Source of the DNA: Trichococcus pasteurii
GTDB lineage: Bacteria; Bacillota; Bacilli; Lactobacillales; Aerococcaceae
Length of the DNA stretch: 64,000 bases
Assembly: GCF_900112935.1 (NCBI RefSeq)
Contig: NZ_FONM01000007.1
Span: 62,001-126,000, forward strand
Direction of reading: 5' to 3'
In this document: positions 25,203-33,819 of the stretch, one piece after another
How the letters are laid out: each line of letters begins with the position of its first letter
Position numbering within the stretch: the first letter of the stretch is position 1
Position numbers and translations under genes: made by a program
The notes under the pieces: model-generated
Database searches by the model: none
What the model saw: the letters and a program-made list of their open reading frames with translations, nothing else
Told to the model about the DNA's origin: nothing

Positions 25203-27668
25203 ATGTTTCATGGAAATAGAGGGCATGGGCGCAGAGCCGCGTTGGCAAGTGCAGTCCTGCTGACTTTAGGGCTGGCAAGTGCACCTGCGACTTTTGCCGA
25301 AGAGCTGAACGAAATAACCACCATTGTGACGCAAGCCAGTGTGCAGATCCTGTCGACTACGGTTGTTGATTATGAGGCGCGCGTGCTGTCGGCAACGGAT
25401 GCGATCAATACGCAGCCTTGGGGAACGCCGGGATTCGAAACGATTGGCTGGAGTGCTGACTACACAGGCAAGACGGTCGCGGTGACGCAAGAAAAACTGG
25501 CCGATAATGGCGTAACGTGGGCATATATCTCAGTGGACGGAACGGCTATTGGCTGGATTGCGAAAACCGCCTTATCCGCGCCGGTCGAGCCGGATTACCT
25601 TGAGGTCGTGTCGACGACCGCAGTCGAGTACACGGCAACGATTACCCGTGGCACGGATGCCATCAACGCAGCGCCATGGGGGACGCGGGGGTTCAAGATA
25701 CTAGCCTACAGTGCCGACCATCTTGGTGAAACAGTCACAATCAGCGAAGAAAAAGTAGTTGAAAATGGTGTTACCTGGGCTTTTATTTCAGTGGACGGCA
25801 CCCAACTCGGCTGGATCGCCAAGGACGCTTTGACCGAACCGGATTATTTGGAAGTGTTGGAGACGACCGATATCGATTACACCGCCACCATCACGCGCGG
25901 CACAGATGCGATCAACACTGTCCCATGGGGCATGCGCGGCTTCAAGACCGTGGCTCTCAGCTCTGCTTACCTAGGCAAGACCGCCACGGTGACGCAAGAG
26001 AAGTTGCTTGAAAACGGCGTAACCTGGGCGTTGATCACAGTGGATGGCAAACAATTGGGCTGGATCACCACAGGAGCTTTGACTGAACCGACTTATGTGC
26101 AGATTGTGTCGACGACAACCGTTGATTACGATGCCACAATTGTCCGCGCAGGCGATGCCATCAACACGCAACCTTGGGGGACCAGAGGCTACAAAACAAT
26201 TGCGAACAGTACGTCCTATATGAATCAGCAAGTACTTGTCACGCAAGAAAAAGTGGCTGATAATGGCGTTACTTGGGCCTTGATCACCCAAAACGGCAGA
26301 CAATTGGGTTGGATCGCCAAGGATGCATTGAGAAAGGTTATCTATGTTGAAATTTTGTCGACGATCGACGTGGATTATCCGGCTACAGTCACGCGCAGTG
26401 GGGATGGCATCAATACGCAGCCTTGGGGAACAAGAGGGTATCAAACCATCGGCTCTAGCTCCGACTATCTCGGTAAGCAAGTGACCGTCGTTCAAGAAAA
26501 AGTGGCGGACAATGGCGTGACCTGGGCCTTGATCTCGATAGATGGGAAACAGCTTGGCTGGATCGCAAAAGCCGCTTTGACGGAACCGACGTATGTTCAA
26601 GTTGTCTCTTCGAAGTCCGTTTCCTACCAAGCGACTGTTTTGCGGGCAACGGATGGCATCAACACCTCTCCATGGGGAACAAAAGGCTACAAAACAATCG
26701 GCTACAGTTATACGTATCTGGGGCAAAAAGTGACCGTCACGAAAGAGCAAGTAACGGATAATGGCGTGACGTGGGCTCTGATTTCCATCAATGGAAAGGA
26801 AATCGGTTGGATCGCCAAGGACGCACTTTTCAATAAGGTCATCTCAACGACCGACACATTCTATAAGGCGACAATCACACGCGGTACGGACGGCATCAAC
26901 ACCTTGCCATGGGGCATGGAAGGCTACCAAACAATCGGTTATACCTCGAGTTACCTCGGCAGTAGCGTAACGGTCAGCCAAGAAAAGTTGACTGCGGATG
27001 GAGTCCTCTGGGCATTGGCTTCCCTGAACGGAAAAGTATTGGGTTGGATCGCCAAGGATGCCTTGACGGTTGCGGATCTGAATCATACTGTGTTCCTTGA
27101 TCCTGGACATGGCGGCTGGGAAGCGGGCGCGACCTACAGCAATGTGATGGAAAAAACGATCAATCTAGCCGTTTCGAACAAGGTGAAAGCGAATCTGGAA
27201 GCTTTGGGATTCACGGTCATCATGTCGCGCACAACCGATACATATGTTGGTTTGTTGGAGCGTTCGAAAGAAGCAAATGCTTCGGGAGCGGATATTTTCG
27301 TCAGCATCCACCACAATGCGATGCCTGCGAATGCAACCGTCACGGGAATTGAGACATATTACTATGAATACGACTCCGACTATCCACCGATCATCAATGA
27401 GGACATGCATAATGACCCGACACGGATTCTGGAAAGTGCAGATTTAGCATCGGCAATCCAGGGTTCCTTGGTTGAAAATACCGGTGCGATCGATCGTGGT
27501 GTGCGTCGGAATACTTTTGCTGTTCTACGCGAAACGGCAATTCCGGCTGTATTGCTGGAATTGGGATACATGAGCTCGCCGACCGAATTAGCGAAACTGA
27601 CTACGTCCAGCTATCAGACGACTTTGGCGAAAGCCATTACGGCAGGGATTGTGGCCTATTTCGAGTAA
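25203..27668 (+). CDS. Secreted N-acetylmuramoyl-L-alanine amidase with seven GW-like SH3 repeats
   Basis: The 821-residue precursor has a signal peptide (LASAPATFA, cleavage near residue 33), seven repeats of about 80 residues (about 35-635), each with DAINTxPWGT and LGWIAKxAL blocks, and a C-terminal Amidase_3 domain (about 640-821). Zinc ligands are visible as DPGHGG, MEKTIN and SIHHN, with the catalytic Glu in LLELGYMSS. It cleaves the amide between muramic acid and the stem peptide; the repeats should tether it to wall polymers, as GW modules do in Listeria. ATG at 25203 follows AAGGAGG by 11 nt; TTG at 25182 would overlap that motif. Repeat sequence is closest to that of the broken glucosaminidase at 17133. 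Confidence 0.93.
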   Translation: MFHGNRGHGRRAALASAVLLTLGLASAPATFAEELNEITTIVTQASVQILSTTVVDYEARVLSATDAINTQPWGTPGFETIGWSADYTGKTVAVTQEKLADNGVTWAYISVDGTAIGWIAKTALSAPVEPDYLEVVSTTAVEYTATITRGTDAINAAPWGTRGFKILAYSADHLGETVTISEEKVVENGVTWAFISVDGTQLGWIAKDALTEPDYLEVLETTDIDYTATITRGTDAINTVPWGMRGFKTVALSSAYLGKTATVTQEKLLENGVTWALITVDGKQLGWITTGALTEPTYVQIVSTTTVDYDATIVRAGDAINTQPWGTRGYKTIANSTSYMNQQVLVTQEKVADNGVTWALITQNGRQLGWIAKDALRKVIYVEILSTIDVDYPATVTRSGDGINTQPWGTRGYQTIGSSSDYLGKQVTVVQEKVADNGVTWALISIDGKQLGWIAKAALTEPTYVQVVSSKSVSYQATVLRATDGINTSPWGTKGYKTIGYSYTYLGQKVTVTKEQVTDNGVTWALISINGKEIGWIAKDALFNKVISTTDTFYKATITRGTDGINTLPWGMEGYQTIGYTSSYLGSSVTVSQEKLTADGVLWALASLNGKVLGWIAKDALTVADLNHTVFLDPGHGGWEAGATYSNVMEKTINLAVSNKVKANLEALGFTVIMSRTTDTYVGLLERSKEANASGADIFVSIHHNAMPANATVTGIETYYYEYDSDYPPIINEDMHNDPTRILESADLASAIQGSLVENTGAIDRGVRRNTFAVLRETAIPAVLLELGYMSSPTELAKLTTSSYQTTLAKAITAGIVAYFE

Positions 27669-27671
27669 CTG

Positions 27672-27715
27672 AAAAAACGGGAGAAACTTCACTTAGAAGA
27701 TTCTCCCGTTTTTTC
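27672..27715 (+). terminator. Intrinsic terminator of the amidase gene
   Basis: AAAACGGGAGAA/TTCTCCCGTTTT forms a long stem, with T-tract, beginning 4 nt after the stop codon region. Confidence 0.85.
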
Positions 27716-27747
27716 ACATAATTAAAAAACAAAAAAAAACATTTAAT

Positions 27748-27787
27748 GAACAAAAACAAAAAATAAAACAAAAAAACGAACAAAATG
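27748..27787. promoter_or_regulatory. Putative LacR operator region upstream of lacFEG
   Basis: A run of GAACAAAAAC, AAAACAAAA and CGAACAAAATG lies directly upstream of the lac -35. DeoR-family repressors of the LacR group bind AACAAA-type direct repeats. The same CGAACAAAA(A)TG and CGAACAAAAATAAACAAAAAC words occur upstream of the lacR-like gene (33434-33486), which supports one repressor acting on both. Confidence 0.5.
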
Positions 27788-27788
27788 A

Positions 27789-27817
27789 TTGATTTTATGT
27801 TTGATTCTGTTTATAAT
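27789..27817 (+). promoter_or_regulatory. Promoter of lacFEG
   Basis: TTGATT and TATAAT are separated by 17 bp, a near-consensus vegetative promoter. It lies about 300 nt upstream of lacF, so the leader is long. Confidence 0.75.
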
Positions 27818-27832
27818 GAGGGCATAAGGAAA

Positions 27833-27846
27833 TAAAAACGCTTCCG
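27833..27846. promoter_or_regulatory. Weak cre-like site in the lac leader
   Basis: TAAAAACGCTTCCG matches the CcpA cre consensus at 11 of 14 positions and lies about 10 bp after the expected start of transcription, where CcpA blocks elongation. Tentative because of three mismatches. Confidence 0.3.
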
Positions 27847-27912
27847 GGAAAATGAGTTGTGATTTTCCAGACTGTCTTCGTAAAATCTTTAAAATATTTT
27901 TAGTAAGGAGAA

Positions 27913-28081
27913 ATGAATAGGGCTATTGTACCGGGGACGGATTTAACGGGTGAGGAATTGAAATCAATCATTACAAATCAAAGAGGGTGAGCAAGCTGCA
28001 AGTAATTGGTGGCGTAAGACTGGCTTTAATACTATCGATACACTAATCAAGGTTCTTGGAACGACAGCAACATCTTGGTAA
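27913..28081 (+). pseudogene. Small reading frame in the lac leader, apparently frameshifted
   Basis: ATG at 27913 opens 25 codons ending at TGA 27988-27990 (MNRAIVPGTDLTGEELK...). The next frame continues without a stop from 27989 to TAA at 28079-28081, with a protein-like tail (NWWRKTGFNTIDTL ... TATSW). Removing one G from GGG at 27986-27988 would join them into a peptide of about 55 residues. The ribosome-binding motif AAGGAG is only 2 nt from the ATG, which is unfavourable. It may be a decayed small gene, a leader peptide or chance; I recognise no family. Confidence 0.3.
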
Positions 28082-28112
28082 GAAAAAATCTGAACAAATT
28101 GGAGGAAATGAA

Positions 28113-28430
28113 ATGAACAGGGAAGAAGCTACTTTATTAGGGTTTGAAATTGTTGCCTATGCAGGTGAAGCACGATCGTACCTTTTGGATGCTTTAAAAG
28201 CAGCGGAAAAAGGTGATTATGATAAAGCCGAAGCATTATGTGAAGAAGCAAATACCAGCATCAAAGAGGCTCATAAAGCTCAGACAAGTTTGCTTACTAT
28301 GGAAGCTTCAGGTGATGATATTGCGTACAGCGTTACGATGATGCATGGACAGGATCACTTGATGACAACATTGCTGCTTAGGGATTTGATGAAACATATG
28401 ATTGAATTGTATAAAAGAGGGAGCAACTAA
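28113..28430 (+). CDS. lacF: Lactose-specific PTS enzyme IIA
   Basis: This 105-residue helical EIIA of the lactose/cellobiose family passes phosphate from HPr to the EIIB domain of LacE. The active-site His is in MHGQDHLM near residue 79, and the length is that of LacF/CelC proteins. The start at 28113 follows GGAGG by 8 nt; an out-of-frame ATG at 28108 is ignored. It lies 2 nt before lacE. The gene order F-E-G matches the staphylococcal and lactococcal lac operons. This operon is clearly more AT-rich than the flanking wall and polysaccharide genes, which suggests acquisition by transfer. Confidence 0.95.
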   Translation: MNREEATLLGFEIVAYAGEARSYLLDALKAAEKGDYDKAEALCEEANTSIKEAHKAQTSLLTMEASGDDIAYSVTMMHGQDHLMTTLLLRDLMKHMIELYKRGSN

Positions 28431-28432
28431 TT

Positions 28433-30151
28433 ATGATGAATGCATTGATTGCACAAATTGAAAAAGCTAAACCTTTCTTTGAGAAAGTATCCCGTAATAT
28501 CTATCTACGCGCAATACGTGATGGCTTTATCTCAGCGATGCCTGTTGTTCTGTTTTCAAGTATTTTCTTATTGATTGCATATGTTCCTAATATCTTCGGT
28601 TTCTCATGGAGTGCATCGACTGAAGCTTTGATTATGAAACCATACGGATATACAATGGGGATTTTAGGAGTTTTGGTTGCCGGCACAACAGCAAAAGCTT
28701 TAACAGATTCCTTTAACAGAAAGCTGGAAAACACAAATCAAATTAACTTTCTTTCTACCATGTTGGCTTCCATATCTGGTTTCTTACTCCTTGCTGCGGA
28801 TGCAGTTGAGGGCGGTGGATTTGCAAACGGATTCTTAGGGACAAAAGGATTATTAACAGCGTTTCTTGTAGCGTTCATTACTGTGAATATCTATCATATC
28901 ACTGTGAAAAATAACGTGACGATTCGGATGCCGGAAGAAGTACCACCAAACATTTCACAAGTATTTAAAGATATCATTCCTTTTACCTTAGTGATAGTCG
29001 TTCTTTATGGTTTGGATATAGTGACCAGGAATATTATGGGCACGAATGTGGCAGAGTCTATCATTAAGTTATTCGAGCCCCTATTCACAGCAGCTGATGG
29101 TTACTTGGGTATTACCATCATATTTGGTGCCTATGCACTATTCTGGTTTGTTGGTATACATGGACCGTCTATCGTTGAACCTGCTATTGCAGCGATTACT
29201 TATGCGAATATTGAAACAAATTTCCAACTTTTACAGGCTGGACAGCATGCAGATAAGATTCTGACATCCGGAACGCAGATGTTTATCGTTACAATGGGTG
29301 GTACAGGTGCAACTTTAGTTGTTCCATTCATGTTCATGTGGTTATCAAAATCAAAACGGAATAAGGCGATCGGCAGAGCGTCAGTTGTACCAACTTTCTT
29401 TGGGGTTAATGAACCCATCTTATTTGGAGCACCTATCGTTTTAAATCCAGTATTTTTTGTGCCTTTTATTTTTGCACCGATTGCCAACGTCTGGATTTTC
29501 AAATTCTTCGTTGATGTTCTTGGGATGAACAGCTTTAGCGTGAATTTGCCTTGGACAACACCAGGTCCTTTAGGGATCGTTATCGGAACAGGATTCGGGC
29601 TGATGTCACTTGTTCTTGCTCTTACATTGATTGTAGTGGACGTAGTGATTTACTACCCATTCTTTAAAGTCTACGATGCACAAATTCTTGAAGAAGAAAA
29701 AGCTGGAGTATCTTCTACGGATAGTTTGAAAGAAAAAGTTGAAGGCAGCTTTGATACTAAAAAAGCCAAAGCGGTCCTTGCAAGTGTTGATGCGAACGAG
29801 AATGATCCGAAAGTTTTTGAAAATAAAATAATAGAAGCTAAAAATGTTCTTGTCCTTTGTGCCGGCGGTGGAACAAGTGGCCTTCTTGCTAATGCTTTAA
29901 ATAAAGCTGCGGCTGAATATGGGGCTCCTGTAAAAGCAGCAGCCGGCAGCTATGGTGCGCACATGGATATCATGAAAGACTATGATTTAGTCATCCTGGC
30001 ACCTCAAGTGGCTTCGAATTACGAAGATATCAAACAGGATACTGATAGATTGGGCGTTAAACTTGCTAAAACGCAAGGAGGTCAATACATTAAATTGACC
30101 CGTGATGGCCAAGGAGCTCTTGCATTTGTTCAAGAACAATTCGAAGACTAG
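28433..30151 (+). CDS. lacE: Lactose-specific PTS enzyme IICB
   Basis: This 572-residue fusion has the EIIC membrane domain (about residues 1-420, many hydrophobic segments, with [12 protein letters not shown], the sugar-binding loop signature) followed by a linker and a C-terminal EIIB domain (about 465-572). The phosphorylated Cys is in [13 protein letters not shown] near residue 476. It imports lactose as lactose-6-phosphate. Sequence blocks such as [14 protein letters not shown] and [16 protein letters not shown] are as in staphylococcal LacE, and a C-terminal B domain separates it from cellobiose IIC proteins, in which B is a separate polypeptide. Confidence 0.97.
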   Translation: MMNALIAQIEKAKPFFEKVSRNIYLRAIRDGFISAMPVVLFSSIFLLIAYVPNIFGFSWSASTEALIMKPYGYTMGILGVLVAGTTAKALTDSFNRKLENTNQINFLSTMLASISGFLLLAADAVEGGGFANGFLGTKGLLTAFLVAFITVNIYHITVKNNVTIRMPEEVPPNISQVFKDIIPFTLVIVVLYGLDIVTRNIMGTNVAESIIKLFEPLFTAADGYLGITIIFGAYALFWFVGIHGPSIVEPAIAAITYANIETNFQLLQAGQHADKILTSGTQMFIVTMGGTGATLVVPFMFMWLSKSKRNKAIGRASVVPTFFGVNEPILFGAPIVLNPVFFVPFIFAPIANVWIFKFFVDVLGMNSFSVNLPWTTPGPLGIVIGTGFGLMSLVLALTLIVVDVVIYYPFFKVYDAQILEEEKAGVSSTDSLKEKVEGSFDTKKAKAVLASVDANENDPKVFENKIIEAKNVLVLCAGGGTSGLLANALNKAAAEYGAPVKAAAGSYGAHMDIMKDYDLVILAPQVASNYEDIKQDTDRLGVKLAKTQGGQYIKLTRDGQGALAFVQEQFED

Positions 30152-31570
<1,419 letters not shown>

Positions 31571-31621
31571 CACGGTTTATTCTTATAGAGCAGGAAAGTA
31601 AAAAATAATACAACTACACAA

Positions 31622-31657
31622 AACAGCATCGGGAAATTTTTTCCCGATGCTGTTTTT
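31622..31657 (+). terminator. Intrinsic terminator of lacFEG
   Basis: AACAGCATCGGGAAA/TTTCCCGATGCTGTT forms a 15-bp stem with a 3-nt loop and T-tract. Confidence 0.9.
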
Positions 31658-31676
31658 TCGGGGAATTGAGAGCCAG

Positions 31677-31809
31677 CTCCGGCGAAGGGACTGCTCGCCG
31701 GTGGAACCGATCCACGAACAGGGGCAACGCCGGCGAAGCCCCCCTCGCCGGAGCAGGACAGCGAAACCCAGCAGCCAACTACGGCGAAGCCGTCGTTCGC
31801 CGGAGCACA
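31677..31809. repeat. CTCCGGCGA palindrome array A (three units, 51-bp period)
   Basis: Units start at 31677, 31728 and 31779, each with the form CTCCGGCGAAG, about 8 nt, TCGCCGGAG. The spacers of about 20 nt differ. It lies between the convergent lacG and HAD genes; the rest of this 330-nt gap is the two terminators. Confidence 0.85.
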
Positions 31810-31852
31810 GCTCCCGTTGATACGGTAACCTTGGCAACACCGTAACTCCACA

Positions 31853-31896
31853 AAAAGAGAACGCACCATCGGCCGGGCCGAGGGTGCGTTCTCTTT
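31853..31896. terminator. Terminator of the lacR-HAD unit
   Basis: AAAGAGAACGCACC/GGGTGCGTTCTCTTT forms a 14-bp stem with T-run in the minus direction (and a short one in the plus direction). Confidence 0.8.
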
Positions 31897-31901
31897 AATT
31901 T

Positions 31902-32594
31902 TTATGCTTGTTCTGCGAAAAGGCGCTGGGTGAAGCCGTGGAAGTCCGTAATGACGCCGTCCTTACAGAGGTTTTCCTTTTGAAAGGTTTCCCGGTTCTT
32001 GAAGAACGGGTCGATTGCGATGATCATACCGATGTTCGCGCTGTTGGCCGCGCGGAGCCCGGAATAGGCGTCCTCAATGACCAGACATTCTTCGGGGGGA
32101 ACCCCGAGTTTATTGGCGGCATGCAGGAAGATATCCGGCTCCGGCTTGCCGGGGAAGGAACCGTCATCGAAGACGACTTTTTCCGGATCGAACCAACGAT
32201 CGAGCGCAAAGGTGTCGAAATAGAAGTCGACATTCTCTTTGATGGTCGCGGTGGCGATCGTCAGCGGCAACTTGCGCTCCTTCAGATCGTCCAGCACTTC
32301 GATCAAGCCGTCCGTCAATACGAGTTGCTCCGGTTTGCTCAGGCAGAGTCTGCGGTAATGTTCTTCCTTCTCCAAAGAAAGTTTCTGCACTTCCTCGTCC
32401 GTCAGTTCAGGGGATACAAAATGACGCAGGATTTTGTCGTTCGTGCGGCCGTGTACGTTTGTCAGAATCTCTGTTTCTGTGAGCCCGTTGCCTGGACTGT
32501 ACTTTTGGATCATGTCGATCCAGGCCTGTTCGTGCAGATGAGAATCCTGGAACATTGTACCGTTGAAATCAAAAATGATGCCGTTCAGTTTCAT
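31902..32594 (-). CDS. HAD-superfamily sugar phosphatase / beta-phosphoglucomutase-like protein
   Basis: This 230-residue protein has a Rossmann HAD core with a helical cap inserted after motif I. Motif I is IIFDFNGTMF, so the nucleophile Asp is present but the second Asp of the usual DxDGT is Asn. Motif II is TIATATIKEN, the motif III Lys is in GKPEPDIF and motif IV is IEDAYSGLRAA. The arrangement is that of the beta-phosphoglucomutase/YcjU and sugar-phosphatase group; loss of the acid/base Asp argues against mutase activity and for a slow phosphatase. Its start overlaps the stop of the lacR-like gene by 4 nt, so the two are co-translated. Substrate unknown. Confidence 0.85.
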   Translation of the reverse strand: MKLNGIIFDFNGTMFQDSHLHEQAWIDMIQKYSPGNGLTETEILTNVHGRTNDKILRHFVSPELTDEEVQKLSLEKEEHYRRLCLSKPEQLVLTDGLIEVLDDLKERKLPLTIATATIKENVDFYFDTFALDRWFDPEKVVFDDGSFPGKPEPDIFLHAANKLGVPPEECLVIEDAYSGLRAANSANIGMIIAIDPFFKNRETFQKENLCKDGVITDFHGFTQRLFAEQA

Positions 32595-33370
32595 AAGTTA
32601 GCTCCTTCTTCTGTTTGGGCTTGGGTCAGGGTGACGTATTGCGAGTAATGCGTGACCAGATCTGCGCTGATATGGTCATCGGTGACCAGGTGATCGATGT
32701 CGTGCAGGTTGTAGAAATTGTAGAAGTCGTCCCGGTTGAATTTCTTGTTGTCCGCCAGCAAGTATTTTGTGCGGGAGTTGTTCAGGGCGATGTTCTGGGT
32801 TTCACCTTCCGCCATGCTATAGGTAGAGATCGCTTCATTGTGGATGCCGTTGGCGCTGATGAAGCATTTGGAGAACTTCAATTTTTTCAGGTTGTCGTTC
32901 GCGATCGGGCCGAAGAAAGCACCCGTGTTTTTCCGGTAATCGCCACCGATCATAATGATATCCGCGGTGTCGTATTGGCGTAGATTTTCGAAAACCGGAT
33001 AGCTGTTTGTGATGATGCGGATTTTTTTGCCGCCGAGATAGCTCGCCAGTATTTCGATCGTCGTGCCCGGCCCGAGGAAAATGGTGTCGCCATCCTCAAC
33101 GTAGCTTGCCGCCAATTTGGCAATCGCTTTCTTTTCTTCTTTTTGGACTTCTTGTTTTTCCGTATGTGAGAGTTCCTGGTCCAATGCGTAGCTGATGCTT
33201 TGTGCTCCGCCGTGGATGCGCAGGATTTTTCCGGCCTTATCGAGTTCGTCCAGATCCCTGCGCACGGTCATGTCGGAAACGTTCAGTTGCTTGACGATAT
33301 CGGCTACGGTGATGATGCCTTCCTGGTTGACGATTTCAGTGAGTATCAGCAGGCGTTCTTTTTTTAACAT
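32591..33370 (-). CDS. lacR: DeoR-family repressor of the LacR type
   Basis: This protein of 259 residues has an N-terminal winged helix (ITVADIVKQLNVSDMTVRRDLDEL, seen as LNVSDMTVRRDL) and a DeoR C-terminal sugar-phosphate sensor domain (GPGTTIEIL, ITNSYPVF, ADNKKFNRDDFYNF). These blocks resemble staphylococcal LacR, which is induced by tagatose-6-phosphate. The ATG at 33370 is 9 nt after AGAGG; the in-frame ATG at 33376 would be only 3 nt away. It lies 1.8 kb from lacFEG in convergent orientation, and both upstream regions carry AACAAAA-rich words. The lac assignment is likely but inferred. Confidence 0.8.
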   Translation of the reverse strand: MLKKERLLILTEIVNQEGIITVADIVKQLNVSDMTVRRDLDELDKAGKILRIHGGAQSISYALDQELSHTEKQEVQKEEKKAIAKLAASYVEDGDTIFLGPGTTIEILASYLGGKKIRIITNSYPVFENLRQYDTADIIMIGGDYRKNTGAFFGPIANDNLKKLKFSKCFISANGIHNEAISTYSMAEGETQNIALNNSRTKYLLADNKKFNRDDFYNFYNLHDIDHLVTDDHISADLVTHYSQYVTLTQAQTEEGANL

Positions 33371-33397
33371 TTTCATTCACCTCTTTATGTTAACCAT

Positions 33398-33426
33398 AAT
33401 TTAGCACAATTTCACGATCTGGTCAA
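33398..33426 (-). promoter_or_regulatory. Promoter of the lacR-HAD unit
   Basis: On the minus strand TTGACC (33426-33421) and TAAATT (33403-33398) are separated by 17 bp. The gap to the gene is short. Confidence 0.7.
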
Positions 33427-33433
33427 CAGAGAA

Positions 33434-33486
33434 CGAACAAAAATAAACAAAAACGCGACAATTTGATGGGTTTTCGAACAAAAATG
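33434..33486. promoter_or_regulatory. Putative LacR autoregulatory operator
   Basis: CGAACAAAAATAAACAAAAACG (split: 33434-33455) and CGAACAAAAATG (33475-33486) lie just upstream of the lacR -35 and match words at 27748-27787 ahead of lacF. The remainder of the 33371-33819 gap holds a single decayed palindrome unit and the promoter of the next gene. Confidence 0.45.
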
Positions 33487-33620
33487 TGTTTTTCAATGCA
33501 ATTCAGGTGAAGTTAATTGCTGGAAAATCATTTGGATGCGGTTTCTGTAAAGACATAAAGAAACACAAACAATCATTAATGAACATGAATTGGGGAGAGG
33601 CAGCTGTTTCGATCACCTTC

Positions 33621-33648
33621 AATCGGCGAAACCGCCGCTCGCCGGAGC
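33621..33648. repeat. Single CTCCGGCGA-type palindrome remnant
   Basis: ATCGGCGA ... TCGCCGGAGC resembles one unit of the three-unit arrays, but no partners are found 51 bp to either side. Probably a remnant. Confidence 0.5.
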
Positions 33649-33819
33649 ACCGAATCTCGTCCATCGTCAAGTCAATGAATTAGTTAAAAGGTGTGTCCTA
33701 TTTTTTTGTAAGCGCTCGTAATCCAAATGAAACAATTAGTTCTCTGTGTAAAATGTTATAATGAATATAATATTTTAAAGTACTCTTAAGAAATCCGTCG
33801 GTAAACTAGGAGGACGACT

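Noticed and set aside
28433..30151. Cellobiose-type PTS IIC
   Set aside because: The fused C-terminal IIB domain and sequence blocks are those of LacE, and the next gene is a 6-phospho-beta-galactosidase.
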